The notes under the pieces: generated by a model
The model's input: only the letters and a program-made list of their open reading frames with translations
Database searches by the model: none
Told to the model about the DNA's origin: nothing
Shown here: positions 1-11,700 of the stretch, piece after piece
Numbering within the stretch: position 1 is the stretch's first letter
Layout of the letters: each line of letters opens with the position of its first letter
Translations under genes and position numbers: made by a program
Origin: Poteriospumella lacustris
Taxonomy: Eukaryota > Sar > Chrysophyceae > Chromulinales > Dinobryaceae
Assembly (NCBI GenBank): GCA_008000375.1
Contig: SMOI01000112.1
Coordinates: 44,536 to 100,123, forward strand
Direction: 5' to 3'
DNA: 55,588 bases

Positions 1-314
1 GTTAGGTACCCACCGATGACACCGTAATAACTGTTGTTGAAATCACAAATGTTTGTGGTACCAAAACTGCTATAGGGATAGCATGGTTGGTCCTTCTTCA
101 AATGAATTGCACCATTGGGACTAACATAAACAAATGACGTATCTTCTCCAGCAAAATTGAAGTTCGTGGAGAGCTGAACAGCTGAGAAAGGGGAATCATC
201 GCTGCTCATAACATCATTGAGAACCGTTGTTTTGGTGGGACTACTTGTAAGAGGCGAAAGAAGAGACCTCGAAAAGGTTAGATAATAGAGGAGCAAAGAT
301 TTTGCTGCCGACAT
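1..314 (-). CDS. 5' end of a putative secreted/surface protein (partial, runs off window)
   Basis: An uninterrupted reading frame of 104 codons runs from an ATG at 314 to the left edge. The N-terminus has a short hydrophobic stretch (KSLLLYYLTF) that could be a signal peptide, followed by a Ser/Thr-rich segment. Further on, FVYVSPNGAIHL and FNNSYYGVIGGYL have the rhythm of nidogen-like or plexin-associated ectodomains, in which a strand ends in 'SPNG-I' and is followed by an 'I-x-x-Y/F' strand. That resemblance is by eye only. Several cysteines lie near the edge, consistent with an extracellular protein. The rest of the gene lies outside the window. It is divergent from the palindrome that starts at 582. 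Confidence 0.5.
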   Translation of the reverse strand, partial: MSAAKSLLLYYLTFSRSLLSPLTSSPTKTTVLNDVMSSDDSPFSAVQLSTNFNFAGEDTSFVYVSPNGAIHLKKDQPCYPYSSFGTTNICDFNNSYYGVIGGYL

Positions 315-851
315 GGTCGATCAGTTGGGAGGCAGGAAAACGCTGTCTCCAAAAAATGTGAGAACGACAAAAAATATAAAATCGCACAGCGATCAACTGC
401 CTTAGAGGTGGTTGTGCATCTTCGCCAACTTCTTTAGCGAAGCGTAAGTTCGATTAAGCGTATATTTTTTTTCTGACATCATGCCTGGCGCCCATCTACA
501 GCTGCACACCTTCCCAACAACATAAGTCGCCAAGTTTCCCAAAGTAACACACATTTCCTAGCAAGTCTCAAATCAACGGACGTCTGGGCGACGTGCACCG
601 TATAGACGCATGGACGTTTCTCACTGAAAAAACCGACTGCCACAGAGAGAACGATGCCTGCTGTCTGTGTCGTGAATTGATAGAAGTACGATAAGTTTCA
701 GTCAACGAGATTAGATCGATCATTTTGTTCTTCATCTCCTTCGAGAGCCACCCTCATTGCCTTTTGTCGAACACAGTCAGTTGTTGGCGGTGCCTTGTTT
801 ATCGGTTATTTTTCGTTTTTCATTTTGGTTTGATGAATTAAGAGAACGATC
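315..851. other. Intergenic region: divergent upstream region and left palindrome border
   Basis: Holds the upstream regions of the left-edge gene (-) and of the first B56 copy (+). The left arm of the palindrome begins at 582. I see no RNA gene, convincing ORF or recognisable promoter motif here. Confidence 0.4.
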
Positions 852-2621
852 ATGAAAGGATTTTTGAACAAGGTGCAGACAAAGGTAACTGGAGGGAAAA
901 ATGGAGGGGAGGGGAAGCCAGTGGCAGCCGCCGATGGTAAAGCAGGTGCGGCTTCCAACAACGGCATCGAGGTCACGCCCAAGGCCGACATTTTGTTGCC
1001 GAAGAAGCACGACAGACGGTAGGAGCCTCGTTGATCTTGGGAGCGATGTTGATGAAGTTGGATCAACGTGCCGTTTGTTTGTCATGTGTATATCTCAGAC
1101 GAGCGTCTCTATCACGACACAACAAGATGGTGGCCATCAAAGAGCTGAGTCTGTTGTCAGAGACGCCGATGCTGAAGCGCGAGGTACGGAATCCAAAACT
1201 GCGAGAGATTCGTTGGTGCGATCTCACTTGCGACTGTGTGTGCAGGCATTATTTCGACAAAAACTGGAACTATGTTGCACAATGTTTGACTTCGACGACC
1301 CGGAGTCGGATGTTCGGGGCAAGGAAATGAAGCGCGAAACACTGTTGGAGTTGGCTGAGTACGTCAACTCGCCCAGTGGACAGAAGATTTTCACAGAAAG
1401 CTTGATGCCCGACATCGTCAAAATGGTGAGCACAAACTTGCTGCGTACGCTTCCTCCCCAAACAGAAGACTACGATCCCGAAGAAGACGAGCCGGCGATG
1501 GAAGTGATGTGGCCTCACTTGCAAGTGGTGTACGAGTTTTTCCTCCGCTTCATCGTCAGTAACGAGGTGAACGGAAAGGTGGCGAAGCGCTTTGTGGATC
1601 AGAACTTTATCAAGCGATGGATCGAATTGTTTGATGCCGAAGATCCTCGTGAACGCGACTACGTGAAGACGGTTCTGCATCGCATGTACGGCAAGTTCAT
1701 GTCCTATCGGTCATCGATCCGTAAAATCATTTCCCAAGTGTTCTTCCGCTTCATATATGAGACTGGACGGTAAGTACCTGCAACAGCATGTCTGACTGTG
1801 AGTGTGGTGGTAGTTACGCGTCTATTTATGCTATAGACACAACGGTATCGCCGAGTTGTTGGAGATTTTGGGATCCATCATCAACGGTTTCGCCATTCCT
1901 TTGAAGAAGGAACACATTCAATTTCTGGAGCGTGCATTGATTCCCTTGCACAAGCCACGCGGAGTTGCAGTTTATCATCCTCAGTTGTCATACTGCGTCT
2001 CGCAATATGTTGAGAAGGATCCTGAGACGATTGTCCCAATTGTGCAGGGTCTGGTGCGCTATTGGCCGTGGACCAATGCCGCGAAACAAGTCTTGTTCCT
2101 GAACGAATTGGAAGAAGTGTTGGAACTTTGCCGCGGCGAGCAGTTGACGCAAATCCAAGACAGCTTGTACCGTCTCTTGGCTGCATGCCTATCGTCATCC
2201 CACTTCCAAGTCGCTGAAAGAGCGCTGTACTTCTGGAACTCGGAGCACCTGTGTGTCAACGTCTTGTCGCAAGCGAAGGCACCTATCTTACTGCCGTATG
2301 TGTTCGGCCCTCTGTCGAAGAGCGCCGCTGGTCACTGGAACCAGGCCGTAGAGCAGTTGGCGCAATCCATTCTCAAAATGTACGTTGAATTTTCTTGAAC
2401 TGCAATGTTGATGTGAGCTTGATCTGACCGTGCGCTTGTTCTGTTTGTTTGTCTGTTGCTACAGGTATATGGAGATGGATCAAGCGCTGTACGATAAATG
2501 CAGCCGGGAATACGCGGAGAAGCAGAAGAAGCTCGACCAAGAGCGAGAAGCAGCGGCCACGAAGTGGAAGAGTATACTCGACCAAGCCGTGGCCGCCGGA
2601 ATCGACGTACACAATCTGTAA
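852..2621 (+). CDS. PP2A regulatory subunit B56 (B'), copy 1
   Basis: B56 subunits select substrates (LxxIxE motifs) and direct the PP2A catalytic core to kinetochores, cytosol and signalling complexes. Exons: 852-1018, 1099-1183, 1246-1769, 1837-2379, 2465-2621; all introns are GT-AG and phases join without a shift, giving 491 aa. After about 95 basic, Gly/Ala-rich residues the HEAT-like core shows family hallmarks: LCCTMFDF, DPEEDEPAMEVMWPHLQ, FDAEDPRERDYVKT, LHRMYGKF, FIYETGRHNGIAELLEILG, VYHPQLSYCV, FLNELEEVL and FQVAERALYFWNSEH. The Lys/Glu-rich C-terminal helix (KKLDQEREAAATKW) is typical. The length is close to the usual 450-520 aa. It converges on an identical copy across the spacer, so both proteins have the same sequence. 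Confidence 0.93.
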
Positions 2622-3442
2622 TACTGCATGCACATGCACATGACAAGAGTGTTCGTTCAATTCTTGGGATTTATTTGGTCGGCGTCGTGTACAGTCCGCT
2701 TCCTCCTCCTTCCAGCTTCCTCCTCCTTGCCGCCTTCCCCTCCACCTCCACTTCACTCATGCGACCGGAAGTCTCATGGTGTTTGTCAATCCCCCACCCT
2801 TGGCGGGACTGACTGGGCTTCCCACCGTTTGTTCATTTTTATAATCGCCTGAATGCAATGTTGTATAAGCATAGCACTTAAGTTATCAACACCACCCATA
2901 CGAGTTTCGTTTCGTTCGTTTGTTCGTTCGTTCGTTTGTTTGATTGAATTCTAGGAAGTTGACTGATGCTCCTAGCAGTTGTTAGCTTAAGCTCAAATAG
3001 TTTGGTCGTGAATCCAAAAACACTCGGGAGATGAGCGCAATGCTTCGAGATGGTCCTCTCATTCAAAGCGTCATATCCGTTATCGTGTGGTGTTCCAAGG
3101 CAATCAGTAACTGATCCTATTTTTTAGTCAAGACAAACAAACAAAGAAACGATTTCGGAACGGTGGTGTGTATTTAAATGCGATGTTTGTACAACAGTGC
3201 AAATGAATGTCAAGAATAAAACAAAAAGAAAACAAACGGTGGGAAGCCCAGTCAGTCCCGCCAAGGGTGGGGGATTGACAAACACCATGAGACTTCCGGT
3301 CGCATGAGTGAAGTGGAGGTGGAGGGGAAGGCGGCAAGGAGGAGGAAGCTGGAAGGAGGAGGAAGCGGACTGTACACGACGCCGACCAAATAAATCCCAA
3401 GAATTGAACGAACACTCTTGTCATGTGCATGTGCATGCAGTA
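2622..3442. other. Spacer between convergent B56 copies, with diverged inverted halves and a CGTT/TTGT repeat
   Basis: Contains both identical 3' flanks (to 2833 and from 3231) and the non-identical centre 2834-3230. A short cgtt/tgtt-type tandem stretch lies near 2905-2940, with a related run on the opposite strand near 3130-3150. The two halves of the centre remain alignable as inverted homologues at roughly two thirds identity by eye. No gene is seen. Confidence 0.6.
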
Positions 3443-5212
3443 TTACAGATTGTGTACGTCGATTCCGGCGGCCACGGCTTGGTCGAGTATACTCTTCCAC
3501 TTCGTGGCCGCTGCTTCTCGCTCTTGGTCGAGCTTCTTCTGCTTCTCCGCGTATTCCCGGCTGCATTTATCGTACAGCGCTTGATCCATCTCCATATACC
3601 TGTAGCAACAGACAAACAAACAGAACAAGCGCACGGTCAGATCAAGCTCACATCAACATTGCAGTTCAAGAAAATTCAACGTACATTTTGAGAATGGATT
3701 GCGCCAACTGCTCTACGGCCTGGTTCCAGTGACCAGCGGCGCTCTTCGACAGAGGGCCGAACACATACGGCAGTAAGATAGGTGCCTTCGCTTGCGACAA
3801 GACGTTGACACACAGGTGCTCCGAGTTCCAGAAGTACAGCGCTCTTTCAGCGACTTGGAAGTGGGATGACGATAGGCATGCAGCCAAGAGACGGTACAAG
3901 CTGTCTTGGATTTGCGTCAACTGCTCGCCGCGGCAAAGTTCCAACACTTCTTCCAATTCGTTCAGGAACAAGACTTGTTTCGCGGCATTGGTCCACGGCC
4001 AATAGCGCACCAGACCCTGCACAATTGGGACAATCGTCTCAGGATCCTTCTCAACATATTGCGAGACGCAGTATGACAACTGAGGATGATAAACTGCAAC
4101 TCCGCGTGGCTTGTGCAAGGGAATCAATGCACGCTCCAGAAATTGAATGTGTTCCTTCTTCAAAGGAATGGCGAAACCGTTGATGATGGATCCCAAAATC
4201 TCCAACAACTCGGCGATACCGTTGTGTCTATAGCATAAATAGACGCGTAACTACCACCACACTCACAGTCAGACATGCTGTTGCAGGTACTTACCGTCCA
4301 GTCTCATATATGAAGCGGAAGAACACTTGGGAAATGATTTTACGGATCGATGACCGATAGGACATGAACTTGCCGTACATGCGATGCAGAACCGTCTTCA
4401 CGTAGTCGCGTTCACGAGGATCTTCGGCATCAAACAATTCGATCCATCGCTTGATAAAGTTCTGATCCACAAAGCGCTTCGCCACCTTTCCGTTCACCTC
4501 GTTACTGACGATGAAGCGGAGGAAAAACTCGTACACCACTTGCAAGTGAGGCCACATCACTTCCATCGCCGGCTCGTCTTCTTCGGGATCGTAGTCTTCT
4601 GTTTGGGGAGGAAGCGTACGCAGCAAGTTTGTGCTCACCATTTTGACGATGTCGGGCATCAAGCTTTCTGTGAAAATCTTCTGTCCACTGGGCGAGTTGA
4701 CGTACTCAGCCAACTCCAACAGTGTTTCGCGCTTCATTTCCTTGCCCCGAACATCCGACTCCGGGTCGTCGAAGTCAAACATTGTGCAACATAGTTCCAG
4801 TTTTTGTCGAAATAATGCCTGCACACACAGTCGCAAGTGAGATCGCACCAACGAATCTCTCGCAGTTTTGGATTCCGTACCTCGCGCTTCAGCATCGGCG
4901 TCTCTGACAACAGACTCAGCTCTTTGATGGCCACCATCTTGTTGTGTCGTGATAGAGACGCTCGTCTGAGATATACACATGACAAACAAACGGCACGTTG
5001 ATCCAACTTCATCAACATCGCTCCCAAGATCAACGAGGCTCCTACCGTCTGTCGTGCTTCTTCGGCAACAAAATGTCGGCCTTGGGCGTGACCTCGATGC
5101 CGTTGTTGGAAGCCGCACCTGCTTTACCATCGGCGGCTGCCACTGGCTTCCCCTCCCCTCCATTTTTCCCTCCAGTTACCTTTGTCTGCACCTTGTTCAA
5201 AAATCCTTTCAT
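3443..5212 (-). CDS. PP2A regulatory subunit B56 (B'), copy 2 (identical to copy 1)
   Basis: Mirror image of the copy starting at 852. Exons on the minus strand are 5212-5046, 4965-4881, 4818-4295, 4227-3685 and 3599-3443, encoding the same 491-aa protein with the same introns. The identical region also covers about 270 bp upstream of the ATG and about 210 bp beyond the stop, so proximal promoter and 3' UTR are probably shared. The two genes converge, so read-through transcripts could form perfect double-stranded RNA or long hairpins. No disrupting change was found in this copy. Whether both are expressed cannot be judged here. Confidence 0.93.
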
Positions 5213-5910
5213 GATCGTTCTCTTAATTCATCAAACCAAAATGAAAAACGAAAAATAACCGATAAACAAGGCACCGCCAACAACTGACTGTGTTCGACAA
5301 AAGGCAATGAGGGTGGCTCTCGAAGGAGATGAAGAACAAAATGATCGATCTAATCTCGTTGACTGAAACTTATCGTACTTCTATCAATTCACGACACAGA
5401 CAGCAGGCATCGTTCTCTCTGTGGCAGTCGGTTTTTTCAGTGAGAAACGTCCATGCGTCTATACGGTGCACGTCGCCCAGACCGACGCAAAGTCTGTGAT
5501 GGACTTTGCGCGTACGTGTTGCGGGTTGTGGCACTGTAAACGGTTTCAGTATGGATTATTCTTTTGCATAATCGGAGCATGTGGGTGTCATGATGTTCAA
5601 ATAGTTATCTGTTTGTGGAGGCGACGACGTGGGAACTATTCCTACTTTATTCCTATTCTACTAGCAAAAGCACCGAAACTACAGTTGCACAACAGCATCG
5701 GGATACAGGAACTTCAAACAACGGAAGAGTCGACGACACCGAGAGGAGGGGCAGAAATTCAAAAAGGAACAATGTTGTTCAATGACAGAGGAAGAAGCAA
5801 AGGACTCTTTTGGGCAGCAAATTTCACCAATGTCGAACACAAATGATGAAATAGAGAAACAATCTGCCCATTCAGACACCACGCAGGACGACATTATGAA
5901 TCCCAAGAAG
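5213..5910. other. Intergenic: upstream of B56 copy 2 and downstream of the dioxygenase gene
   Basis: The palindrome ends at 5482. Beyond it is unique sequence without a convincing gene. A small hairpin lies at 5486-5510. A 61-codon frame (+, 5782-5967) looks protein-like at its start (MTEEEAKDSFG) but overlaps the last exon of the dioxygenase antisense. Confidence 0.35.
5486..5510. other. Perfect 9-bp hairpin at the outer right edge of the palindrome
   Basis: CGCAAAGTC (5486-5494) pairs with GACTTTGCG (5502-5510) around a 7-nt loop, starting 4 bp beyond the last identical base of the right arm (5482). A short inverted repeat at this place could be related to how the inverted duplication or conversion tract ended, or be coincidence. 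Confidence 0.5.
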
Positions 5911-8237
5911 TTATTCGCTGTGTGGGGACAAAGCAGCAGCAGACGAATGAGTGCTGGTGGGGGCTGACGCATTGTGGAACAAATCGATGTCTTCGGTGCC
6001 TAACGACAAAGAAATGATCACATCAGATTCCAATCAAAGTCACAAAATGTATCCAACTTACGTCCATTGTCCTTGTAGTACACATCAGAAGAAGTTCGAT
6101 CACGAGCGGGGACAGCAGCTTCCACTGAAGCGGGGGCCGCTGCCTCCGCTACGGGAGCAGCAACGGTTTCCTTCTTGGTACGAGCCTTCGAAGCCATCAA
6201 AGTGGCGGTCGCCACTGTTTCTTGACGCAACACCTCAATGGTACTGACGGCATCGGCACTTTCTTCAGAATCCTTGGTGGAAATATTCGCTTGCACACGA
6301 TCTTCGTCCTTCAAAATCCTACAAACACACGAGGTATCGTACAATTAAAACCTACACCCACAGCAAGACGAAATGAGCAAATGAACTCACTTGTTCACCA
6401 CGTCATCACGAATGGGCTTCAAGAAGCTCATCAACTCAGTTCCACCGGTACCACGGCCACCAGCGGATCCTTCCAAGGATCCACCTTTTGGCAAGCTATG
6501 GCGCTGCTGAGCAATGATATATTCGGCCACAATGTTAATATGACCAGAACGGAACGCTTGCAATGCTTTCACCGCCGCGTCGTAGCTGTCACGGAGAGCC
6601 AACAAAATGTCCTTTTCGTCCGCAGAAAACGATGCCATCTTCGCCTCGTTCTCTAAGTCGGCGACTTGGACCTGCACGAACTCGCGAATGTTGACCACAC
6701 TATCCAAGTAAACTAAGAACTCCCTATGAGGAGTGAGCATGTAGTCACGCATCGCCAAAAGAAAGTCACGGGACTTCGATGTGTCATGGGTGATGCCCAG
6801 AGCGATATCCAAGAAAGGAAGCAGCGCCGACTGGGCAGCAGAGCCTCCATAGAACTGCATAGGTTCTGGAGATACGCCCTCATAAATGACGCCCTTTGGC
6901 ATAGCAGGGTTGTGCTTCCATGCCGACAAGAAAGGACGGACGCGGTGGTAAAAAATGAACGGATGACAACCTTCACGCATGTTGAGAATGGACTGAGTCA
7001 TCTGATCGATGGCACCCGCGACGATCGTGAGCTGAGCAGTAACAAAAGCTGCGACGCGCCACCGATTCAAGGCACCAACCAAGGCTTCATTGGTATAAAT
7101 AACTTCGTCACAGTCGCTTTCGCTATCGTAGCCAGCTGCGCCGTTGATGCGAGCATTCAAATTGCTGCGCTCCGCAATTTGGAACTTCTGTCCAACCGCA
7201 GTCAGGGCCTCGAAATCGTTTCGTTGACGACGAAGAGCTTCCTCGTCATTGAATCTCTGAATTGCATCCACGGCCAGCAGAGTTGGCACAATGGCGGGGG
7301 CACCACGAGCTTCAATCTCGACCGTGATGAGGTAGAACCATGACTCATCTCTGCCATCGAAAAAGTTGTTCAAGGTGGCCAAGTTTTCCATGCAGATTTC
7401 GCCCTTTGCATCCAATCGACGCCAGTTGTACAAAACGATACTGGGGTGGCCCAAAACAGGAGGAATACCCAATCGATCGGACACTTCGCACAAAGGCTTC
7501 GCGATTCCTTCTGGGATGCGATCGATGGGGCTAGTACCACCCCACACATAAGCATGTGCAAATAGACACAACAACAAATGCGCTCTTCTGAGCTCTGCAT
7601 CAGTAATAAGCTTGTCGGTACGGAGGACGGGCAGCTGGCTTAAGGGACCTCTCGCTTGACCAAGACGAGCTCCCAATAACTTCGGGAGGTCATCACCCAG
7701 GTCTTCCCATAAGTGGTAGCGAGCATAAGGGAGACGTTGCAAAGGATCAGATGGGGGCAAGAAGCCAGTGATCATATCCACGTTGTAGCTTTTCAAGATG
7801 GCGAGGATACGGTCGAGTCCTTGATTCCCGAGGTATTGGGATTCAATTTGAGCTCGGGATAAATCTGTGCGAGGGGCCTTTGGCAAGTGCCACGACGCAT
7901 GACGACTCCAAAGCTGTCCTCTTCGAGTATACTCAGAAGACAAAGCTCGGGGGTTCTCCTCTTCGATACGGTAGGAGTAATTCGAGTTCGCCGTGGGCGA
8001 TTCGGGGGATGCTACTTCACCGGTAGCCTTCGCCGGGGCTTTAATTGGCGGAGGACCAGCTTGGCCCTTCTGAGCAGAAGGAGGAACATCGTTGTCTGTG
8101 GTCGATGGGCGGTGTCGCTCAACAAGACCGTCGTTTTTCTTCCTCGACGATACTTCGAACAAGTGGAACAACAAAATCGTCGTCGCAGAGGAAACAATCA
8201 ATCCCGCCACAAAAAAGGCAAATGCTGACAGTTCCAT
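5911..8237 (-). CDS. Indoleamine 2,3-dioxygenase-like heme protein with N-terminal membrane anchor
   Basis: IDO opens the indole ring of L-tryptophan to N-formylkynurenine, the first step of the kynurenine route towards NAD. Exons: 8237-6391, 6318-6062, 5999-5911; 730 aa. The family core is clear: YGGSAAQSALLPFLDIALG, RDYMLTPHREFL, NIREFV, then the proximal heme histidine in FRSGHINIVAEYI (about His566) and the C-terminal GTGGTELMSFLKPIRD. Residues about 3-27 are one hydrophobic helix (AFAFFVAGLIVSSATTILLF) followed by basic residues, which would anchor the enzyme; most IDOs are soluble and about 400-450 aa. Two small exons add about 115 residues rich in Ala, Glu and Ser after the catalytic domain. 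The upstream region (8238-8722) is shared with a divergent C2/EF-hand gene. Confidence 0.88.
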
Positions 8238-8722
8238 TATTTCCTAAGAGTTCTTATTGAGTGACTAAGCGAAGAAATCTAAAAGATGTGAATGAAAGTA
8301 TTCCGAGTCGCTGGTTCAACTTGCGCTCGTAACTGGGAACCAAGCAAGGGCAGATTCGATTTTCGACCGAAGAAATGGCTTCCACTTCGGGAAGCAAAGA
8401 AACTTCGGAGATACGAAAAACGCAATCCATTTAGTCGGACTTCGGGAAAAATGGATTTGAGAGTGTTTGTTCACGAATAAAGATTACTTGTACTTAAGTA
8501 TCGGGATTTCATTTTGATTGATGTACGCGTGCCGTTTCGCGGTTTCACGCTTCGCGCACTTGTTCAAGCGTCTTTGTTTCGTGTGAAAAAAATTAGAAAC
8601 GATAAGTAGAATCAAAGATTAAACAGCGAGGGGGCCTCACAGTGGTCTGTATATATTCTCTTTTCAGCGAAAGTTACTCCTTGGGTATCTCATTGAGCTT
8701 CTTGGGGTCCTGAACGAGAAGT
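8238..8722. other. Divergent promoter region between the dioxygenase and C2/EF-hand genes
   Basis: 485 bp between two divergent starts. No ORF of note and no RNA gene was recognised. A TATA-like 'tatatatt' lies near 8650, about 70 bp upstream of the plus-strand ATG, but its role is unproven. Confidence 0.3.
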
Positions 8723-11700
8723 ATGAGTGCCTCTCCACCGAAGAGACCGCCCGGTCCGCCTCCACCGCGTGCTCCTCCACAACAAGGTATTATCAACAGA
8801 TAAACCCCTTTCCAATCCGTTTGTGTTTCATGATCAAATTATGATAAATACTTTTCCAGGAGGCGGTCCTGCTGATGCTGTTATCAGAAGACCAATGGGC
8901 CCACCGCCAACAGCTCCTCCACCCAGGGTTGGTGCTATAAAGCCTCCTCCGATGGCGCCTCCCCCAGCGGATCTCCAGCAAACAGCACAACGCCCAGGAG
9001 TTGAAAGTGCGAAACAAATTGCAGCGGAAATGAAAAGCACCATGATGGAAAAATCAGCAGAAGCAACAGCAGCTCCGAAACCGATTGTTGCTGTTCCTCA
9101 GCAAGCGAAAGCTGGGGCGATCTCCATGTTCGAACAACCAATAGAGAAACCCGTTCAACCACCACCTACAACTCCTCCGCCAACGGAGCCTATGATCGCA
9201 GCCCCTCGTGGTGTCCCTGCTCGAGGTTTGCCCAGAGGTCCTCCGCCCAGGCCGCCAGGCCAAGGACCTATGGCCGATCCTTCAGTTCCGCTCATGCGAG
9301 CTCCTCGACCTGGGCCCCCACGGCAGCCTCCTCCAGGAATTCCTGCAGGACAAGCACTTCCTCCCTCCAGTAAACCACCGGAGGAGAAAAGGCCACCAGC
9401 TCCGGCGCGACCGCCTCCAATTTCCCCGGACGGCGGCAGAGCTCCTCCCAAAGAGGACCCTGCGGAGGAATTGCGAAGACGCCGCCAACAACCAGTCACA
9501 GCACCCGATACGGAACCGCCCCTCTTACGAATCAAGAAAGCCAAAGAAGTTCCATTTGTCAAGAGACGCGAACGAGATATGCCCGAATTCGAATCGTCAG
9601 ACGAAGACGAGGAAGAGCCAAATTACGTCAAACAGCCCTTACCATTTGGTGTGTTGAAGGGAGAGGTACCACCGCTGAAAACAGGCGGCAAAGATGATGA
9701 CGAGGAACTTCCTCAGAAGCTTGCTGCAGATGCAATTCCGTCGTCGGTAAGTGGAGCAAAGGATGGTGCCTCGGTTGGCGCTTCAGCGATGTCGGCCGAA
9801 ACGAAACGCAGCGACTTTCAACCTTCCAGCTCAGTTATAACCAAGTCATTGGATCCACCATCAGTAGCTCCATCAGACACACAAGTATCAGCATTTGTGC
9901 CTTCCGCACCGATTGCGATGGACAAATTTGTCGACGACAGTGCCATTGGAAAGACGCTGAACTGTGGTCGGTTGTCGATTCGTTGTATGGAAGGTGTGGA
10001 TATTCGACGGAAAGATGACAAAGATCGCGTGCCCAGAAACGATCCATTCATCAAATTTCGTTTGGGTGCGGCTGAGCGTCACCCATGGAAATCGACACAA
10101 GTCAAACGCAAACAAAACGCCAACCCACAATTTGACAACGAAGTGGTCTACTTTGACATTACGGACCCCAAGCAGTTTATCTTCAACGAAGACGTTCAAT
10201 TGTGCATTGAATTGTGGAATAAGAGCACCTCGAAGAATGATATGGTGGGATCCGTGACCATGAGTGTTCTTCGGTTTTTCAAGCAGCCGTTTGTATCATA
10301 CACTGAGCGTGTCCCGATCTATTATCCTGGTGCGACTCGCACATCGATGAAGGTAAATACAACGTAAACAACGTATTGGTCGCCAATTTACATGTTTTGC
10401 ACTCACTCACCATGAACGTTGTACATGTGCTGACTTGTAGTTGGTGCTGGAGATTGTCTTTGAAGAAGCACGCAGTGGTTTGGCGCAATTGACGTTTTAC
10501 GAAGCGAAGAATTTGCGTTCCATTGACCCCATGGGTCAACAAGATCCGTTCATCCAAGTATCCTTGGGCAAACATTACAAGAAACGCACACCCAGTGTGA
10601 AGAATGGTGGCACGAATCCGTATTTCAATGAGGAAGAGGTGTGGATGTGGTTGGATTCCGACAATTGGGTGGAAGATCTCATGATCGAAGTGCTGGACGA
10701 AGATGCCAAAGAGGACAAGCCCATCGGGTCGACACATTTCTCGTTGTTGCCGTACATGAAAATGACCCCCGATGCGACGCGTGAAGATGAATATGATTTG
10801 TTTTATTACGTCGTGATCGACCCCAAAGATGACACCGAGAAGAAGGAAGTGGCGTGTGGGTCGGTCTTCTTACGTGTCCGCTTTTATGTCGCTGGTGCGT
10901 TGAATATCGTCGTCGACAAAGCCAAGGGACTCTTGCTACCAGAGGAACTGAGTAAAGTCACGAAGGATCGTTTTGATCCGTACGTACAGCTGACGTTGGA
11001 TGGTAAAGCGGTGCAAATGCTGAAGCGTACACCCGCCGACAAAGATGGCGGGAAGGATCCTGTCTGGAACAGTACCGTGAAATTCATGGTGGTGGACCAG
11101 TACACCTTGGATGTGAAGGTGTACAATCAGAGTGTGGTCAGTGGCGATACCTTGATTGGTTTCGCGGAAGTATCCTTGCTCAATGTGTTTCGCAATGGTT
11201 TACATGAGTTGTGGACAACCTTGAAGCAACGGAAATCCAATGGTGGCATTCGAGAAGTAGGTGATATCTTGTTGAAAATGACCTTTGTAGGTCCAGTGGG
11301 TATCGCGTATCCACAATGTCGTCCAGAGATTGATGGGTTTGATGATACGTTGCGTAAACCGCCGGGATTAGAACAAGAGGCCAAGGAGGAAGCGAAACCG
11401 ATCATCAGCACGGTGCCCGACGAAAACGAAGATGTCGAAGCGGAGAAACAGCGTATCAAAGAGTTAGAAAGTCAATTGTTGGCCAATCGCACGGTCGACC
11501 AAGAATTCACCGAAGACGAAATCATCGCCGCCTTCAAATTCATTGATTTGGATCACAACAACTTTGTGGGTGCCGCCGAGATTCGACATATATTGGTGTG
11601 TATGGGCGAAATGATCACCGACGAGGAGATTGACATGATGATTTCGATGGTGGACTTGGACGGCGACGGACAAGTCAGTTTCAAGGAGTTCCGCGCCCTC

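Larger units (their letters stand above)
582..5482. repeat. Large palindrome: 2252-bp inverted repeat arms, 397-bp spacer
   Basis: Positions x and 6064-x are complementary from 582-2833 (left arm) to 3231-5482 (right arm). Every predicted protein fragment in one arm has an identical partner at the mirrored coordinate, and all stretches compared directly match base for base, so the arms carry no visible indel. Each arm holds a whole five-exon PP2A B56 gene including its introns and flanks. Identity stops sharply at both borders. The spacer halves (about 2834-2945 and 3120-3230) still look like diverged inverted homologues; for example a 'tgcaNtgttgtaNaa' motif followed by 'gcaNttaa' occurs on both sides. 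Confidence 0.95.

Noticed and set aside
5782-5967. 61-codon plus-strand frame starting MTEEEAKDSFG
   Set aside because: Its composition is protein-like, but it overlaps the last dioxygenase exon antisense, has no family resemblance and no clear partner exon.
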